A DNA stretch of 64,000 nt from Micromonospora carbonacea (GTDB lineage Bacteria > Actinomycetota > Actinomycetes > Mycobacteriales > Micromonosporaceae), in contig NZ_JACHMZ010000001.1 of the NCBI RefSeq assembly GCF_014205165.1, forward strand, positions 5,686,501 to 5,750,500, read 5' to 3'. The notes under the pieces were generated by a model that was not told where the DNA came from, searched no databases, and saw nothing but the letters and a program-made list of their open reading frames with translations. Both the position numbers and the translations under genes were made by a program. Every line of letters begins with the position of its first letter. Within the stretch, counting starts at the first letter, position 1. Below are positions 45,931-53,734 of the stretch, one piece after another.

Positions 45931-47061
45931 ATGACACGACTGGCGAGGCCGGGTGGAAGTCCTCCGACGCCGCGCAGCGTGGACGTCGCGCGGCTGGCCG
46001 GCGTCTCCCAGAAGACGGTGTCCAGGGTCCTCAACGACGAGCCGTATGTCTCGGCCGACGTGCGCCGGCGGGTCCTGGACGCCGCCGAGGAGCTTGGCTA
46101 CCGACGCAACCAGGCGGCCCGGGCGCTGGCCTCCGGGCGGACCCGGTCGATCGGCGTGGTGACGCTCCGCAGCGCCTTGTACGGGCCGGCGTCGTGGCTC
46201 ATCGGCATCGAGCGGGCGGTCCGGGAGGTGGGCTACACGCTGCGGGTGGCCACCACGATCGAGGGCGACCCGGGCGGCATCGCGAGCGCCCTGGCATCGC
46301 TGCTGGACCAGGGCGTGGACGGCGTCGTCATCTCCGAGCCGATCGACGAGGGCGTCGGCCTCATCAGCGTGGACGCGCCGGTCCTGGTCCTCGGCGCGCC
46401 GCCCACCTTCGCCGCGCCGCAGGTGGTGACCGCCAGGGTCGGCGCGGGCCGGCTGGCGCGGGCCGCGACCGAGCACCTGCTGGAGTTGGGGCACGCGACC
46501 GTCCATCACCTGGCCGGCCCGCAGCGGTGGTACTCGGCACGGGACCGTCTCGCCGGCTGGCGCGAGGCGCTGCGAGCCCACGGCGCGGACGAACCGCCGG
46601 TCGTCGAGGGCGACTGGTCGGCCGCGTCCGGCTACGCGGCGGGCCGGGAACTGGCCGGCGACGGCACCGTGACCGCGGTGTTCGCCGCGAACGACGACAT
46701 GGCGATCGGTCTCATCCGCGCGCAGCTCGAGGCCGGGCGCCGGGTGCCCGAGGACATCAGCGTCGTCGGGTTCGACGACATCCCGGTCGCCGCCTACGTC
46801 ACTCCCCCGCTCACCACCGTGCGGCAGCCGTTCGACGAGGTCGCGCGGCAGGGTCTCGCGCTGCTGGTACAGGTCATCGAGAAGCCGGACGTCGAGCTTC
46901 CACCGGCGGCCGACCAACCGGTCGAGCTCGTCGTCCGCGCCTCGACGGCGCCACCACCGCCCCTGCCGATCCCGGGACGCGGCCGCCGAGCGATCCCCCA
47001 TGCCCACGATGGCCCGCACGGTCAGCCCGCCGGCAGCGAAGTCCCATCCACCCAGCCCTGA
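45931..47061 (+). CDS. LacI-family transcriptional regulator
   Basis: A 376-residue sugar-responsive repressor. The N-terminal helix-turn-helix reads DVARLAGVSQKTVSRVLND followed by the hinge helix RRNQAARALASGRTRSIG. Residues about 65-340 form the periplasmic-binding-protein-like effector domain, including VFAANDDMAIGL and SVVGFDDIPVAAYVTPPLTT, as expected for the family. The Pro/Arg-rich tail of about 40 residues is an unusual extension. The ATG at 45931 is chosen over one at 45919 because GGGAGG lies just before it. Its neighbour on the opposite strand is the GH2 enzyme, and candidate operators lie between, so it most likely senses a sugar released by GH2 action. Confidence 0.92.
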   Translation: MTRLARPGGSPPTPRSVDVARLAGVSQKTVSRVLNDEPYVSADVRRRVLDAAEELGYRRNQAARALASGRTRSIGVVTLRSALYGPASWLIGIERAVREVGYTLRVATTIEGDPGGIASALASLLDQGVDGVVISEPIDEGVGLISVDAPVLVLGAPPTFAAPQVVTARVGAGRLARAATEHLLELGHATVHHLAGPQRWYSARDRLAGWREALRAHGADEPPVVEGDWSAASGYAAGRELAGDGTVTAVFAANDDMAIGLIRAQLEAGRRVPEDISVVGFDDIPVAAYVTPPLTTVRQPFDEVARQGLALLVQVIEKPDVELPPAADQPVELVVRASTAPPPPLPIPGRGRRAIPHAHDGPHGQPAGSEVPSTQP

Positions 47062-47263
47062 TCAACGTCGATCTGTCCACCTACGGCGGCACGTCACCCG
47101 AGGCCCGCATGGCCGTCGCCGACGAGCGGCGGTAGCACCCGCGCGGACGCGCACCTCTCTCGATACCCCCTGTACCCAGTACTCCGTTGCCCGACGCGCC
47201 GGTCCCCCTGCCCTTTTGACGGGAGTTCACCATGGCCCCATCACCCTGTTGTAATCCCGGCCC

Positions 47264-47302
47264 GGCGGGGTGGCGGCCGAGGGAACTGGCCGCCACCCCG
47301 CC
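47264..47302. terminator. Bidirectional terminator hairpin between LacI regulator and esterase
   Basis: A perfect 15-bp stem (GGCGGGGTGGCGGCC paired with its complement) closes a 9-base loop at 47279-47287. It lies between two genes that converge on it, so it can stop transcription from both sides. No U-tract follows, which is usual in high-GC actinomycetes. Confidence 0.8.
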
Positions 47303-47340
47303 TCACCGCCGTGCCATGGTGGTACGGGGTTGTCGGACTG

Positions 47341-48678
47341 TCAGCTGCGGGTGGCCCATTGCTGGTTGCCGCCTCCGTTGCACGCCCACAGGTTGAGTTG
47401 CGTCCCGTTGGCGGTGCCGGCGCCGACGGCGTCCAGACAGAGTCCCGACTGGACGGAGGTGATGGTCCCGTTGCTGTTCAGGTTCCACTGCTGGTTCGCA
47501 CCGCCGTGACAGTCCCAGATGTGGACGACGGTGCCGTTGCTGGTGCCCGACCCGCTGGCGTCCAGGCACTTGTTGCCGTAGACGGTCAGGGTGCGGTTGG
47601 CGGTGTGGGTCCAGCGCTGGTTGTTGTTGCCGTGGCAGTCCCACAGCTGCACCCGGGTGCCGTTGCTCGTGCTGGAGTTGGCGACGTCGATGCAACGGCT
47701 CGACTGCCCACCCGCGATCATCACGTTCGCCTGGCCAGCCGGGGGCGTGGTCGGCGGGGTGGTGGTGGGCGGCGGGGTCGACCCGAACTGGGTGAAGAAC
47801 CGCCACACCTCGGGCTTGACCCAGCTTCGCGCGCCGCTCTCACAGCCGGCACATCCGTCCACCGGACCCTGCTGGTGGCCGCCGTCGAACGGGGCCCAGA
47901 CCACTGGATAGCCGGCCCGACACGAGTAGGTGGTGATGATGTGGGTCAGGCTGCCCCGCGCGGGCTCGGGGGCGTTCTGCGCAGCGCAACCGTTGTTTCT
48001 GAGCCACCTGTCGCGCAGTGACCGGCCGCTCTGGATGTTGTCGCTGATTCCGTGGATTCCCAGGTACGCCACGGGCTGGGTCCCGCCGCTGCAGCCACTG
48101 ATCTCTCTGGGGGCGGCGATGGCCGCGACCGCGCGGAACACCGTCGGCCGGGAACACGCCAACGAGTAGCTCATCGCGCCGCCGTAGCTGAACCCGACCG
48201 AGAAGCGTTGCGTGGTGTCGACGCAGAGTGCGTTATCGATCATGCGGATCATGTCGTCGGTGAAGGTCACGTCCTCGCCGTTGATGTTGGCCCAGCCGTT
48301 GTTGATGCCCTGTGGGGCGACGAAGATCGTGCTGTTGTTCGACTGCGACAGCATGCCGTAGTAGGCCCAGGCGTAGCCGTCGGTTCCACCCGAGGCGACG
48401 GCGCTGGCGGTGCCACCCAACCAGTGGAACCCGAAGGCCAGCCGGTGCGGGTAGGTGTTGTTGTAGCTGTCGGGAAGCCGAAGGATGAAGCTGCGGCTCT
48501 TGCCGCCGCTCTGGATGGTGTGGGTGCCGCTGTTCAGCCCCGGGGCCTTGCCGCAGCCGGCGGTGACGGCCGCGGCGGCCGGTGTCGCGTTCGTGACGAC
48601 GTACGCGCCGACCGTGGCCAGGACCATGGCGGCCAGGATCGCCCCTATCCAGGGGGCCGAGCGTTTGCGAGGTGACAC
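47341..48678 (-). CDS. Secreted CE1/LpqC-type esterase with ricin-B lectin module
   Basis: A 445-residue secreted alpha/beta hydrolase of the polyhydroxybutyrate depolymerase/feruloyl-acetylxylan esterase group. Residues 1-38 are a signal peptide (KRSAPWIGAILAAM..., ending near AAAA). The nucleophile is the Ser in GFSYGG near 165, the catalytic His is in FDGGHQQ near 270, and an Asp lies between (GISDN). A Pro/Thr linker at about 300-315 leads to a ricin-B/CBM13 domain with three repeats (NQRW, NQQW, NQQW), so it probably acts on a plant polysaccharide and not on storage polyester. The GTG at 48678 has AAGGAG eight bases upstream. Together with GH2 and LacI it forms a small carbohydrate-use set inside the island. 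Confidence 0.88.
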   Translation of the reverse strand: MSPRKRSAPWIGAILAAMVLATVGAYVVTNATPAAAAVTAGCGKAPGLNSGTHTIQSGGKSRSFILRLPDSYNNTYPHRLAFGFHWLGGTASAVASGGTDGYAWAYYGMLSQSNNSTIFVAPQGINNGWANINGEDVTFTDDMIRMIDNALCVDTTQRFSVGFSYGGAMSYSLACSRPTVFRAVAAIAAPREISGCSGGTQPVAYLGIHGISDNIQSGRSLRDRWLRNNGCAAQNAPEPARGSLTHIITTYSCRAGYPVVWAPFDGGHQQGPVDGCAGCESGARSWVKPEVWRFFTQFGSTPPPTTTPPTTPPAGQANVMIAGGQSSRCIDVANSSTSNGTRVQLWDCHGNNNQRWTHTANRTLTVYGNKCLDASGSGTSNGTVVHIWDCHGGANQQWNLNSNGTITSVQSGLCLDAVGAGTANGTQLNLWACNGGGNQQWATRS

Positions 48679-48924
48679 AGAGTCGTCTCCTTACGGGGAA
48701 GCCGCCGTCCGGCTCGGGTGTCAAGCCAGCGACCGCTACTTGAGCCACACCCGGCTGGAGGTGCAGGCGTCACCGAAGCGCCGACGTCAGCACAGGACGG
48801 CGGTCGAAGCGGCGGCCGCAGACGTCGACCGGCCCGGTGTCATCTCGACCCTCCGGACGGGACGCGGGCGGGCATATATCGACGCCTATAATCGTATGAC
48901 GTACGACGTCCGTCAAGTCCCTGC

Positions 48925-49588
48925 TGCTGCGGGCCATCGACCAGCAACGCATCGCCTACGGCCAGACCGTCACCGTCTGCCCACCCAAGACCGCCGCCAG
49001 CCGCCGCACCATCGCCCTGGACCACACCACCGCCACCATCCTGCGCCACCACCGCCGCCGACAACTCACCGAGCAGGCCGACAACTCACCGAGCAGACAG
49101 AGCACGCAGGCGACTGGACCGACTCCGGCTACGTCTTCGCACAACCGGACGGGCAGCCGCTACACCCGGACTACCTGACCCGCCGCTTCCGCCGCCTCGT
49201 GACCGACTCCGCTCTCCCACCCGTCCGCCTGCACGACCTGCGCCACGGCGCGGCCACCCTCGCCCACTGCGCCGGCGCCGACCTCAAGACCGTTCAGGAG
49301 CAGCTCGGTCACACCAGCACCGTGCTCACCGCCGACACCTACACCAGCGCCCTACTCGACCTGCACCTCACCGTCGCCGAAGCCACCGCCCGCCTCGTCC
49401 TGGCCGCCGCAGCCCGCGTCCCCGGCCGCAAGCACCGGACACCCACCCGACACCCACGAACCGCAGCAACACCCACCGCCCGACGGCCCAAACCGTTGCC
49501 AGGAAACAGAATCCGGCGCGAGCCCCACCCAGGGGCTGGCCGCGCCCACATGACACCCAAGCGACACCCAAAGATCAAGGCCGCATAG
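48925..49588 (+). pseudogene. Tyrosine recombinase (integrase), truncated and frameshifted
   Basis: This is the C-terminal half of an actinomycete phage/AICE-type integrase. It begins at KSLLLRAIDQQ, continues with KTAASRRTIALD, then after a frame change DSGYVFAQPDGQPLHPDYL, HDLRHGAATLAH (catalytic H-x-x-R), QLGHTST and the tyrosine in ADTYTSAL. The N-terminal DNA-binding part and first catalytic Arg are missing. The frame change comes from a 20-base tandem duplication at 49056-49095; removing one copy restores RRRQLTEQTEHAGDW in one frame. The gene ends 29 bp before the tRNA-Lys fragment, the usual position of attP beside int in integrative elements of actinomycetes. It cannot be functional, so the island is probably immobile on its own. 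Confidence 0.85.
49056..49095 (+). repeat. 20-base tandem duplication that breaks the integrase frame
   Basis: The unit GCCGACAACTCACCGAGCAG occurs twice head to tail. Twenty is not a multiple of three, so the duplication shifts the reading frame. Deleting one copy joins the two integrase segments in a continuous frame. Confidence 0.9.
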
Positions 49589-49606
49589 CCAGATGGCTAT
49601 GCGGCC
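49579..49606. terminator. Hairpin at the end of the integrase remnant
   Basis: A perfect 12-bp stem (GGCCGCATAGCC with its complement) and a 4-base loop AGAT overlaps the integrase stop codon and ends 10 bp before the tRNA-Lys fragment. It could terminate int transcription or be part of the attachment region. Confidence 0.7.
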
Positions 49607-49616
49607 TGATCAGAGG

Positions 49617-49661
49617 TGGTGCGCCGCCAGGGACTCGAACCCCGAACCCGCGGATTAAGAG
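49617..49661 (-). other. att site: tRNA-Lys(CTT) 3' fragment, copy 2
   Basis: The same tRNA-Lys 3' half as at 42072, with anticodon-loop CTCTTAAT (the normal CTT anticodon) and ending GGCGGCGCACCA. The 5' half is again missing. Forty-four of 45 bases match copy 1. Two 3' fragments in the same orientation with integrase beside the second one fit tandem integration of two elements into one tRNA-Lys gene. Confidence 0.85.
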
Positions 49662-49987
49662 GTTGATCTTGGTCGAGTCATCCGGTCCTACCGCGGCGCG
49701 TGAGTCCATCTGTTCGCGGTCAGGCCCCAGCTTTACGGGACGGCGTCCGACCCAGTCCATCGCGCGCTGGCCCCGTCCCATCGCGCGCGAGCACCCACGG
49801 AGACACCGCATGGATCATGACAACCAGCTGGCCACGGATCACGGTAGGCCCTGGGCCATGCTCGCGCAGAACCACTCACACGGACTGGGCCCACTCTCAC
49901 TCACCGATCCGGGGGTCACGCGTACCTGAACGTCCTACAACGACAGTCGGTCGAGCCATGTCTCGACGCAAGGGCGGCACCTAGAGT
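49617..49987. repeat. Right copy of diverged direct repeat containing the tRNA-Lys fragment
   Basis: Counterpart of 42072-42452. It fills the space between the integrase hairpin and the DUF429 gene and has no coding potential of its own. Its end, GGCACCTAGAGT, is 6 bp before the DUF429 start codon, so the repeat includes the upstream region of the defence-like operon. Confidence 0.8.
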
Positions 49988-49993
49988 GTTGCG

Positions 49994-50764
49994 GTGCTGA
50001 CCCTCGGCGTCGACCTCGCAGCGGCGGACAAACGTACGGCGATGGCGACCATCGAATGGCTGTCGGACCGCGCAGTGGTGCGAGACGTGGCCCTCGGCGT
50101 CAGCGACGCCCAGATCGTCAAGGCCAGCCAGGACGCGGACAAGGTCGGGCTGGACTGCCCACTCGGCTGGTCGGAACCCTTCGTCGCGCTCGTCACGGCC
50201 CACCGGTCCGGCCACGTCTCCGTCGATGACGGCGATGCTGCGCGGTGGCGGCGTCGTCTGGCCTACCGGTTGACCGACGAGGTGGTACGCGAGACGACCG
50301 GCATCATTCCGCTCAGTGTGGCCGCGGACCGCATCGCTCATGCCGCTTTCCGGTGCGCCGGGCTGTTGGCGATGCTGGCCGCCGCCGGCCAGGACGTCGA
50401 CCGTTGCGGCGACGGCAAACTCGTCGAGGTCTACCCGGCTGCGGCCCTGTGCCGCTGGGGTCTGACGTATCGCGGTTACAAGGGGCGGGGCCAGAAGACG
50501 CAGCATGCCGACCTCGTGACCGCGCTCTGCGCGGCCGCACCCTGGCTCGAGCTGGGTGCTTCCGAGGCGCTGTGTCGCCGCAGCCACGACGCCTTCGACG
50601 CGGTCATCGCGGCCCTCAACGCACGTGCCGCCGCCATAGGCAGGGCGACCCGACCCGACGACGAGCAGCGGCAGGTCGCAGGGGTCGAGGGCTGGATCGC
50701 CCTGCCCACGGGGCCGCTCAGCGACCTTGTCGGCGGCACCGGAGCAGGCGGGAGGCGCTCATGA
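49994..50764 (+). CDS. DUF429-family protein (RNase H-like fold), first gene of defence-like operon
   Basis: A 256-residue protein of the DUF429 family, which is predicted to have an RNase H-like nuclease fold. Conserved acidic positions fit that fold: GVDLAAADK at the N-terminus, LDCPLGWSEPF near 55, AADRIAHAAF near 110, VEVYPAAALCRWG near 143, and HDAFDAVIAALNAR near 198. No activity has been shown for most members. The start is GTG at 49994 without a clear Shine-Dalgarno. Its stop overlaps the start of the DUF6361 gene (ATGA), so the two are translationally coupled. Standing first in an operon with a PLD-fold protein and a helicase, it may supply or modulate nuclease activity; this is inference. 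Confidence 0.8.
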   Translation: MLTLGVDLAAADKRTAMATIEWLSDRAVVRDVALGVSDAQIVKASQDADKVGLDCPLGWSEPFVALVTAHRSGHVSVDDGDAARWRRRLAYRLTDEVVRETTGIIPLSVAADRIAHAAFRCAGLLAMLAAAGQDVDRCGDGKLVEVYPAAALCRWGLTYRGYKGRGQKTQHADLVTALCAAAPWLELGASEALCRRSHDAFDAVIAALNARAAAIGRATRPDDEQRQVAGVEGWIALPTGPLSDLVGGTGAGGRRS

Positions 50765-51996
50765 CCTCGGGGCTGAGTTGGCTGGACACTTCTCGCGAGG
50801 ATCAGCAGCGCATGCGCGAGTTGCTCAAGCTCTTCAGCGACACGGAGAGCCGGGACGAGCTGGGCATCGGTCAGGTCCGCGACGCGTTCAGCGACCTGCT
50901 GTTTCCCGGCACGTCGGTCCTGCAGAACCGGGCACGTTATCTGTTGATCGTGCCCTGGTGCTACCAGGAGGCGCAGAAGCGTGGGCTACGTGGTGACCGC
51001 CTCGCCGCGCGGGTCGACCGCAACGAGCGGAAGGTGATCGCCGCTCTGCTGCGTGGCAGCGACACGGAGGGCATGATCGGCAGGCGTGCCGGAGTCGGGG
51101 TCCGCACCCTGCCCTCGAACATCTACGCCGTTGCTCTCGAGGAGTACGGCATCCGCAGCGGTGAGGATGACACGGCACCGGACCGACGGCTGGTATCCCG
51201 GCTGGCCGAGGCTGATGAGCTGACCGACCGGTCGCGCGGCAGCTGGCATCCGACCCTGCCCGGGGCACCGCCGAACTTTCCACAGAAGGTCGAGGGCGGG
51301 CTGAGGCTACTCCCAGACGAGGCCCGTTGGCTGCGCGAGCGGATCATCGCCGCGGTGCCCGGCACCCTGCTGGCGTACCTCCTCGAGCCCGCGCATCGCC
51401 CTGGGTCGGAGGGCGATGCGCCGTGGGACGAGCCGATGGCACTGGCCGCGCCGGAGCCGATCGGTTCCCTGGTTCGGGACGCGCAGCGCTTCTCGCTGGC
51501 GATGCATGGTGCGGCGCTGTTGTACAACCTGCTCGTCGCCGAGCGGTACGAGCGGGCGGGCCTGTCCGAGCATGAGGAGCCGGCCGCCCGATACCGCGAC
51601 AGCCTGTCGGAATGGAGCGGTCGGGTGTCGACGGAGCAGAGCCTTAAGGGCTGGGATCGGTCGGGGATGTGGACGCGGCTGATCGAGAAGAATCCCCGGA
51701 TCAGCACGAACGTCAAGGTCCGGCAGTTCATCGAGCGGTGGCTCGACGCGGTGACCAGCAGGGCTGCCGGCGAGGCGGCCAGCGACCCGGCCCTGCGGGA
51801 TCTCGTCGGCGAGCGGGAGCGGTCGGTGAAGAAGGGCCAGTCGCGGTTGGTCAACGACAAGTTGTTGCGTACGTGGAGTGGCGCGTCGGGTAGCCGGCAG
51901 TTGGTGTTCCGTTGGCCGCAGGTTCGCCGGATCCTCGCCGACATCCACGACGGTTGCGCTGCTGGTCCTTCGGAGGCTGCCGGTGCTCGCGCCTGA
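50761..51996 (+). CDS. DUF6361-family protein, second gene of defence-like operon
   Basis: A 411-residue cytoplasmic protein of the DUF6361 family. It opens with SGLSWLDTSREDQQRMRELL and contains the family's core TSVLQNRARYLLIVPWCYQE near 45 and GVRTLPSNIYAVALEEYGIR near 110. No catalytic motif is recognisable. DUF6361 genes are found next to PLD-fold and helicase genes in predicted phage-defence loci; from memory, the Azaca system has this composition. The ATG at 50761 follows GGGAGG and overlaps the DUF429 stop. Its end overlaps the next gene by 14 bases. Role in the complex is unknown; a structural or target-recognition part is plausible. Confidence 0.8.
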   Translation: MTSGLSWLDTSREDQQRMRELLKLFSDTESRDELGIGQVRDAFSDLLFPGTSVLQNRARYLLIVPWCYQEAQKRGLRGDRLAARVDRNERKVIAALLRGSDTEGMIGRRAGVGVRTLPSNIYAVALEEYGIRSGEDDTAPDRRLVSRLAEADELTDRSRGSWHPTLPGAPPNFPQKVEGGLRLLPDEARWLRERIIAAVPGTLLAYLLEPAHRPGSEGDAPWDEPMALAAPEPIGSLVRDAQRFSLAMHGAALLYNLLVAERYERAGLSEHEEPAARYRDSLSEWSGRVSTEQSLKGWDRSGMWTRLIEKNPRISTNVKVRQFIERWLDAVTSRAAGEAASDPALRDLVGERERSVKKGQSRLVNDKLLRTWSGASGSRQLVFRWPQVRRILADIHDGCAAGPSEAAGARA

Positions 51997-53734
51997 CTCC
52001 CGCGCGCTGTTGCTCGACGCGTTGCGCCCACCGCCGGGGGCGCGGTTGTGCCGGGCGGTGGCGTTGACGTTCACCCTGGATCTGGAGAGCCTGCTGGTCG
52101 CACCGTTGGCGTTCGCCGCGCATGGCCTGCGGGAGTCGGCGGACCCGATCGCGGTCATGGAGGGTGTGCGGCGCTGCGCGGACCGCATCGATGTGTTCTG
52201 TCAGGCGGGGCAGATCGTGGTGCCGTCAGGGGCGTCGGCGCTGTTGGCGTTCGTCGAGCCGATGGTGCACCAGGTGCACCGGCCCAAGCCGGGTCACCTG
52301 TTTCACCCGAAGCTGTGGGCGCTGCGGTTCCGCGACGACACGACGGGAGAGGTGTCGCTGCGGCTGCTGGTGCTCAGCCGCAATCTGACCAAGGATCGCA
52401 GCTGGGACGTGTGCCTTCGGTTGGATGGCGTGCCCGGCACCCGCCCGAGGAAGGACAACCGGCCTCTGGCTGATCTTCTGCGGCATGCGGTGCGGCTGGC
52501 GGTCACGCCGCTGCCGGCCGCGCGGCACGCGGCGATCGAGGCGCTGTGCGAGGACCTGCGTCGCGCCGAGTGGGAACCACCTGAGGATGCTCAGGGGATC
52601 GTCTTTCACGCCCTGGGGGTGCCTGGTGGCCGCCCGCCGGATTTTGCGGGGACGCGGCACCTGGTCATCTCGCCGTTCTGCACGCCGGGTGGCCTGAACC
52701 GGTGCGCGCCCAGCGGGGCGCTGTCGGTGGTGAGCCGGCAGGAGGCGCTCGACCGTCTGCCCGAGGAGAGCCTGGCCGGTTCCGAGGCGTTCGTGGTCAG
52801 CGCCTTGGCCGGTCTGCCCGCCGAGGAGGCGCCGCCCGGTCAGGAGGTGCTGCACGGGCTGCACGCGAAGGTGTACGTGGTGGAGAAGGGCCACCAGGCG
52901 CGGGTCCTGCTCGGCTCGGCGAACGCCACCGAGGCGGCGTTCGGCGGGAACGTCGAGTTGCTGGTGGAACTGGGCGGCAGCCGGAACCGGTGGGGGATCA
53001 ACGCCCTCCTCGGTCCCGACGCCGGTTTCCGGGAGATCCTCGAACGGCACGAACGCCAGGACGTCACCGAGCCGGAACCCGACACCGGTTTCCTGCGCGA
53101 TCTCATCCGGGACATCGCCGCCATACCCATGTCGGCCACCGTCACGACCTCAGCCGGCGGCTACGAGATCCGGCTCGACTCGCAGGAAGCCGTTCCAGAG
53201 GTGACGGGCGTGCGGATCACCGCGCAGTTGCACACCCGCCGTGGGGAAGCCGTGCCGCTGGTTCCGGGCCAGCCGGTGTCCGCGGTGTTCGCCGGGCTCG
53301 CGTTGGCCGACATCACCCCGTTCGTCCTGGTGGTCGCCGAAGACGGCACGGGCCGGGAGCAGACCGTCGTCCTCGCCACCCTGATCGGTGACCCCGCCCA
53401 CCGGCTCGACCACGTCCTCGCCCAGCAGATCGACACGCCGGAGAAGTTCCTGCGGTTCCTGCTGTTGATGCTCGGCCTCGGCACCGAGGCTGCCGCCGCC
53501 GTGACCGGCGACGACGGCGGGCAGGGCATCTGGCGTACCGGCGGCACCGGCATCCTCGAACTGCTGCTCAACGCTCTCGTGGACCGCCCGGAGCAGCTCG
53601 ACGACCTAGCCCGGTTGGTCACCCGTATCGAAGCCGACGGCGACAGCAGGCGGCTGCTGCCGCCCGGATTCACCGAGCTGTGGCGGGTCATCAACCAGGC
53701 ACGGGACGCGAGCGCAGAGGCGGTAGGCCGGTGA
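51983..53734 (+). CDS. Phospholipase D-fold protein, third gene of defence-like operon
   Basis: A 583-residue protein with a PLD-type fold. An HxK motif appears twice: FHPKLWALRF near 112 and GLHAKVYVVEKG near 300, the latter followed by the typical LGSANATEAAF near 320. Such domains in restriction and defence systems act as nucleases. The C-terminal 200 residues contain no known motif. GTG at 51983 is chosen because GGAGG lies just before it, although the frame is open 35 codons further inside the DUF6361 gene. Its stop overlaps the helicase start (GTGA). A PLD nuclease plus SNF2 helicase pair also occurs in DISARM (DrmC with DrmA/D), but here the companion genes differ. Confidence 0.82.
   Translation: MLAPDSRALLLDALRPPPGARLCRAVALTFTLDLESLLVAPLAFAAHGLRESADPIAVMEGVRRCADRIDVFCQAGQIVVPSGASALLAFVEPMVHQVHRPKPGHLFHPKLWALRFRDDTTGEVSLRLLVLSRNLTKDRSWDVCLRLDGVPGTRPRKDNRPLADLLRHAVRLAVTPLPAARHAAIEALCEDLRRAEWEPPEDAQGIVFHALGVPGGRPPDFAGTRHLVISPFCTPGGLNRCAPSGALSVVSRQEALDRLPEESLAGSEAFVVSALAGLPAEEAPPGQEVLHGLHAKVYVVEKGHQARVLLGSANATEAAFGGNVELLVELGGSRNRWGINALLGPDAGFREILERHERQDVTEPEPDTGFLRDLIRDIAAIPMSATVTTSAGGYEIRLDSQEAVPEVTGVRITAQLHTRRGEAVPLVPGQPVSAVFAGLALADITPFVLVVAEDGTGREQTVVLATLIGDPAHRLDHVLAQQIDTPEKFLRFLLLMLGLGTEAAAAVTGDDGGQGIWRTGGTGILELLLNALVDRPEQLDDLARLVTRIEADGDSRRLLPPGFTELWRVINQARDASAEAVGR

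Noticed and set aside
48679..48924. Coding sequence between the esterase and integrase remnant
   Set aside because: No frame gives recognisable protein. The region is probably the esterase promoter and the deleted edge of the integrase gene.
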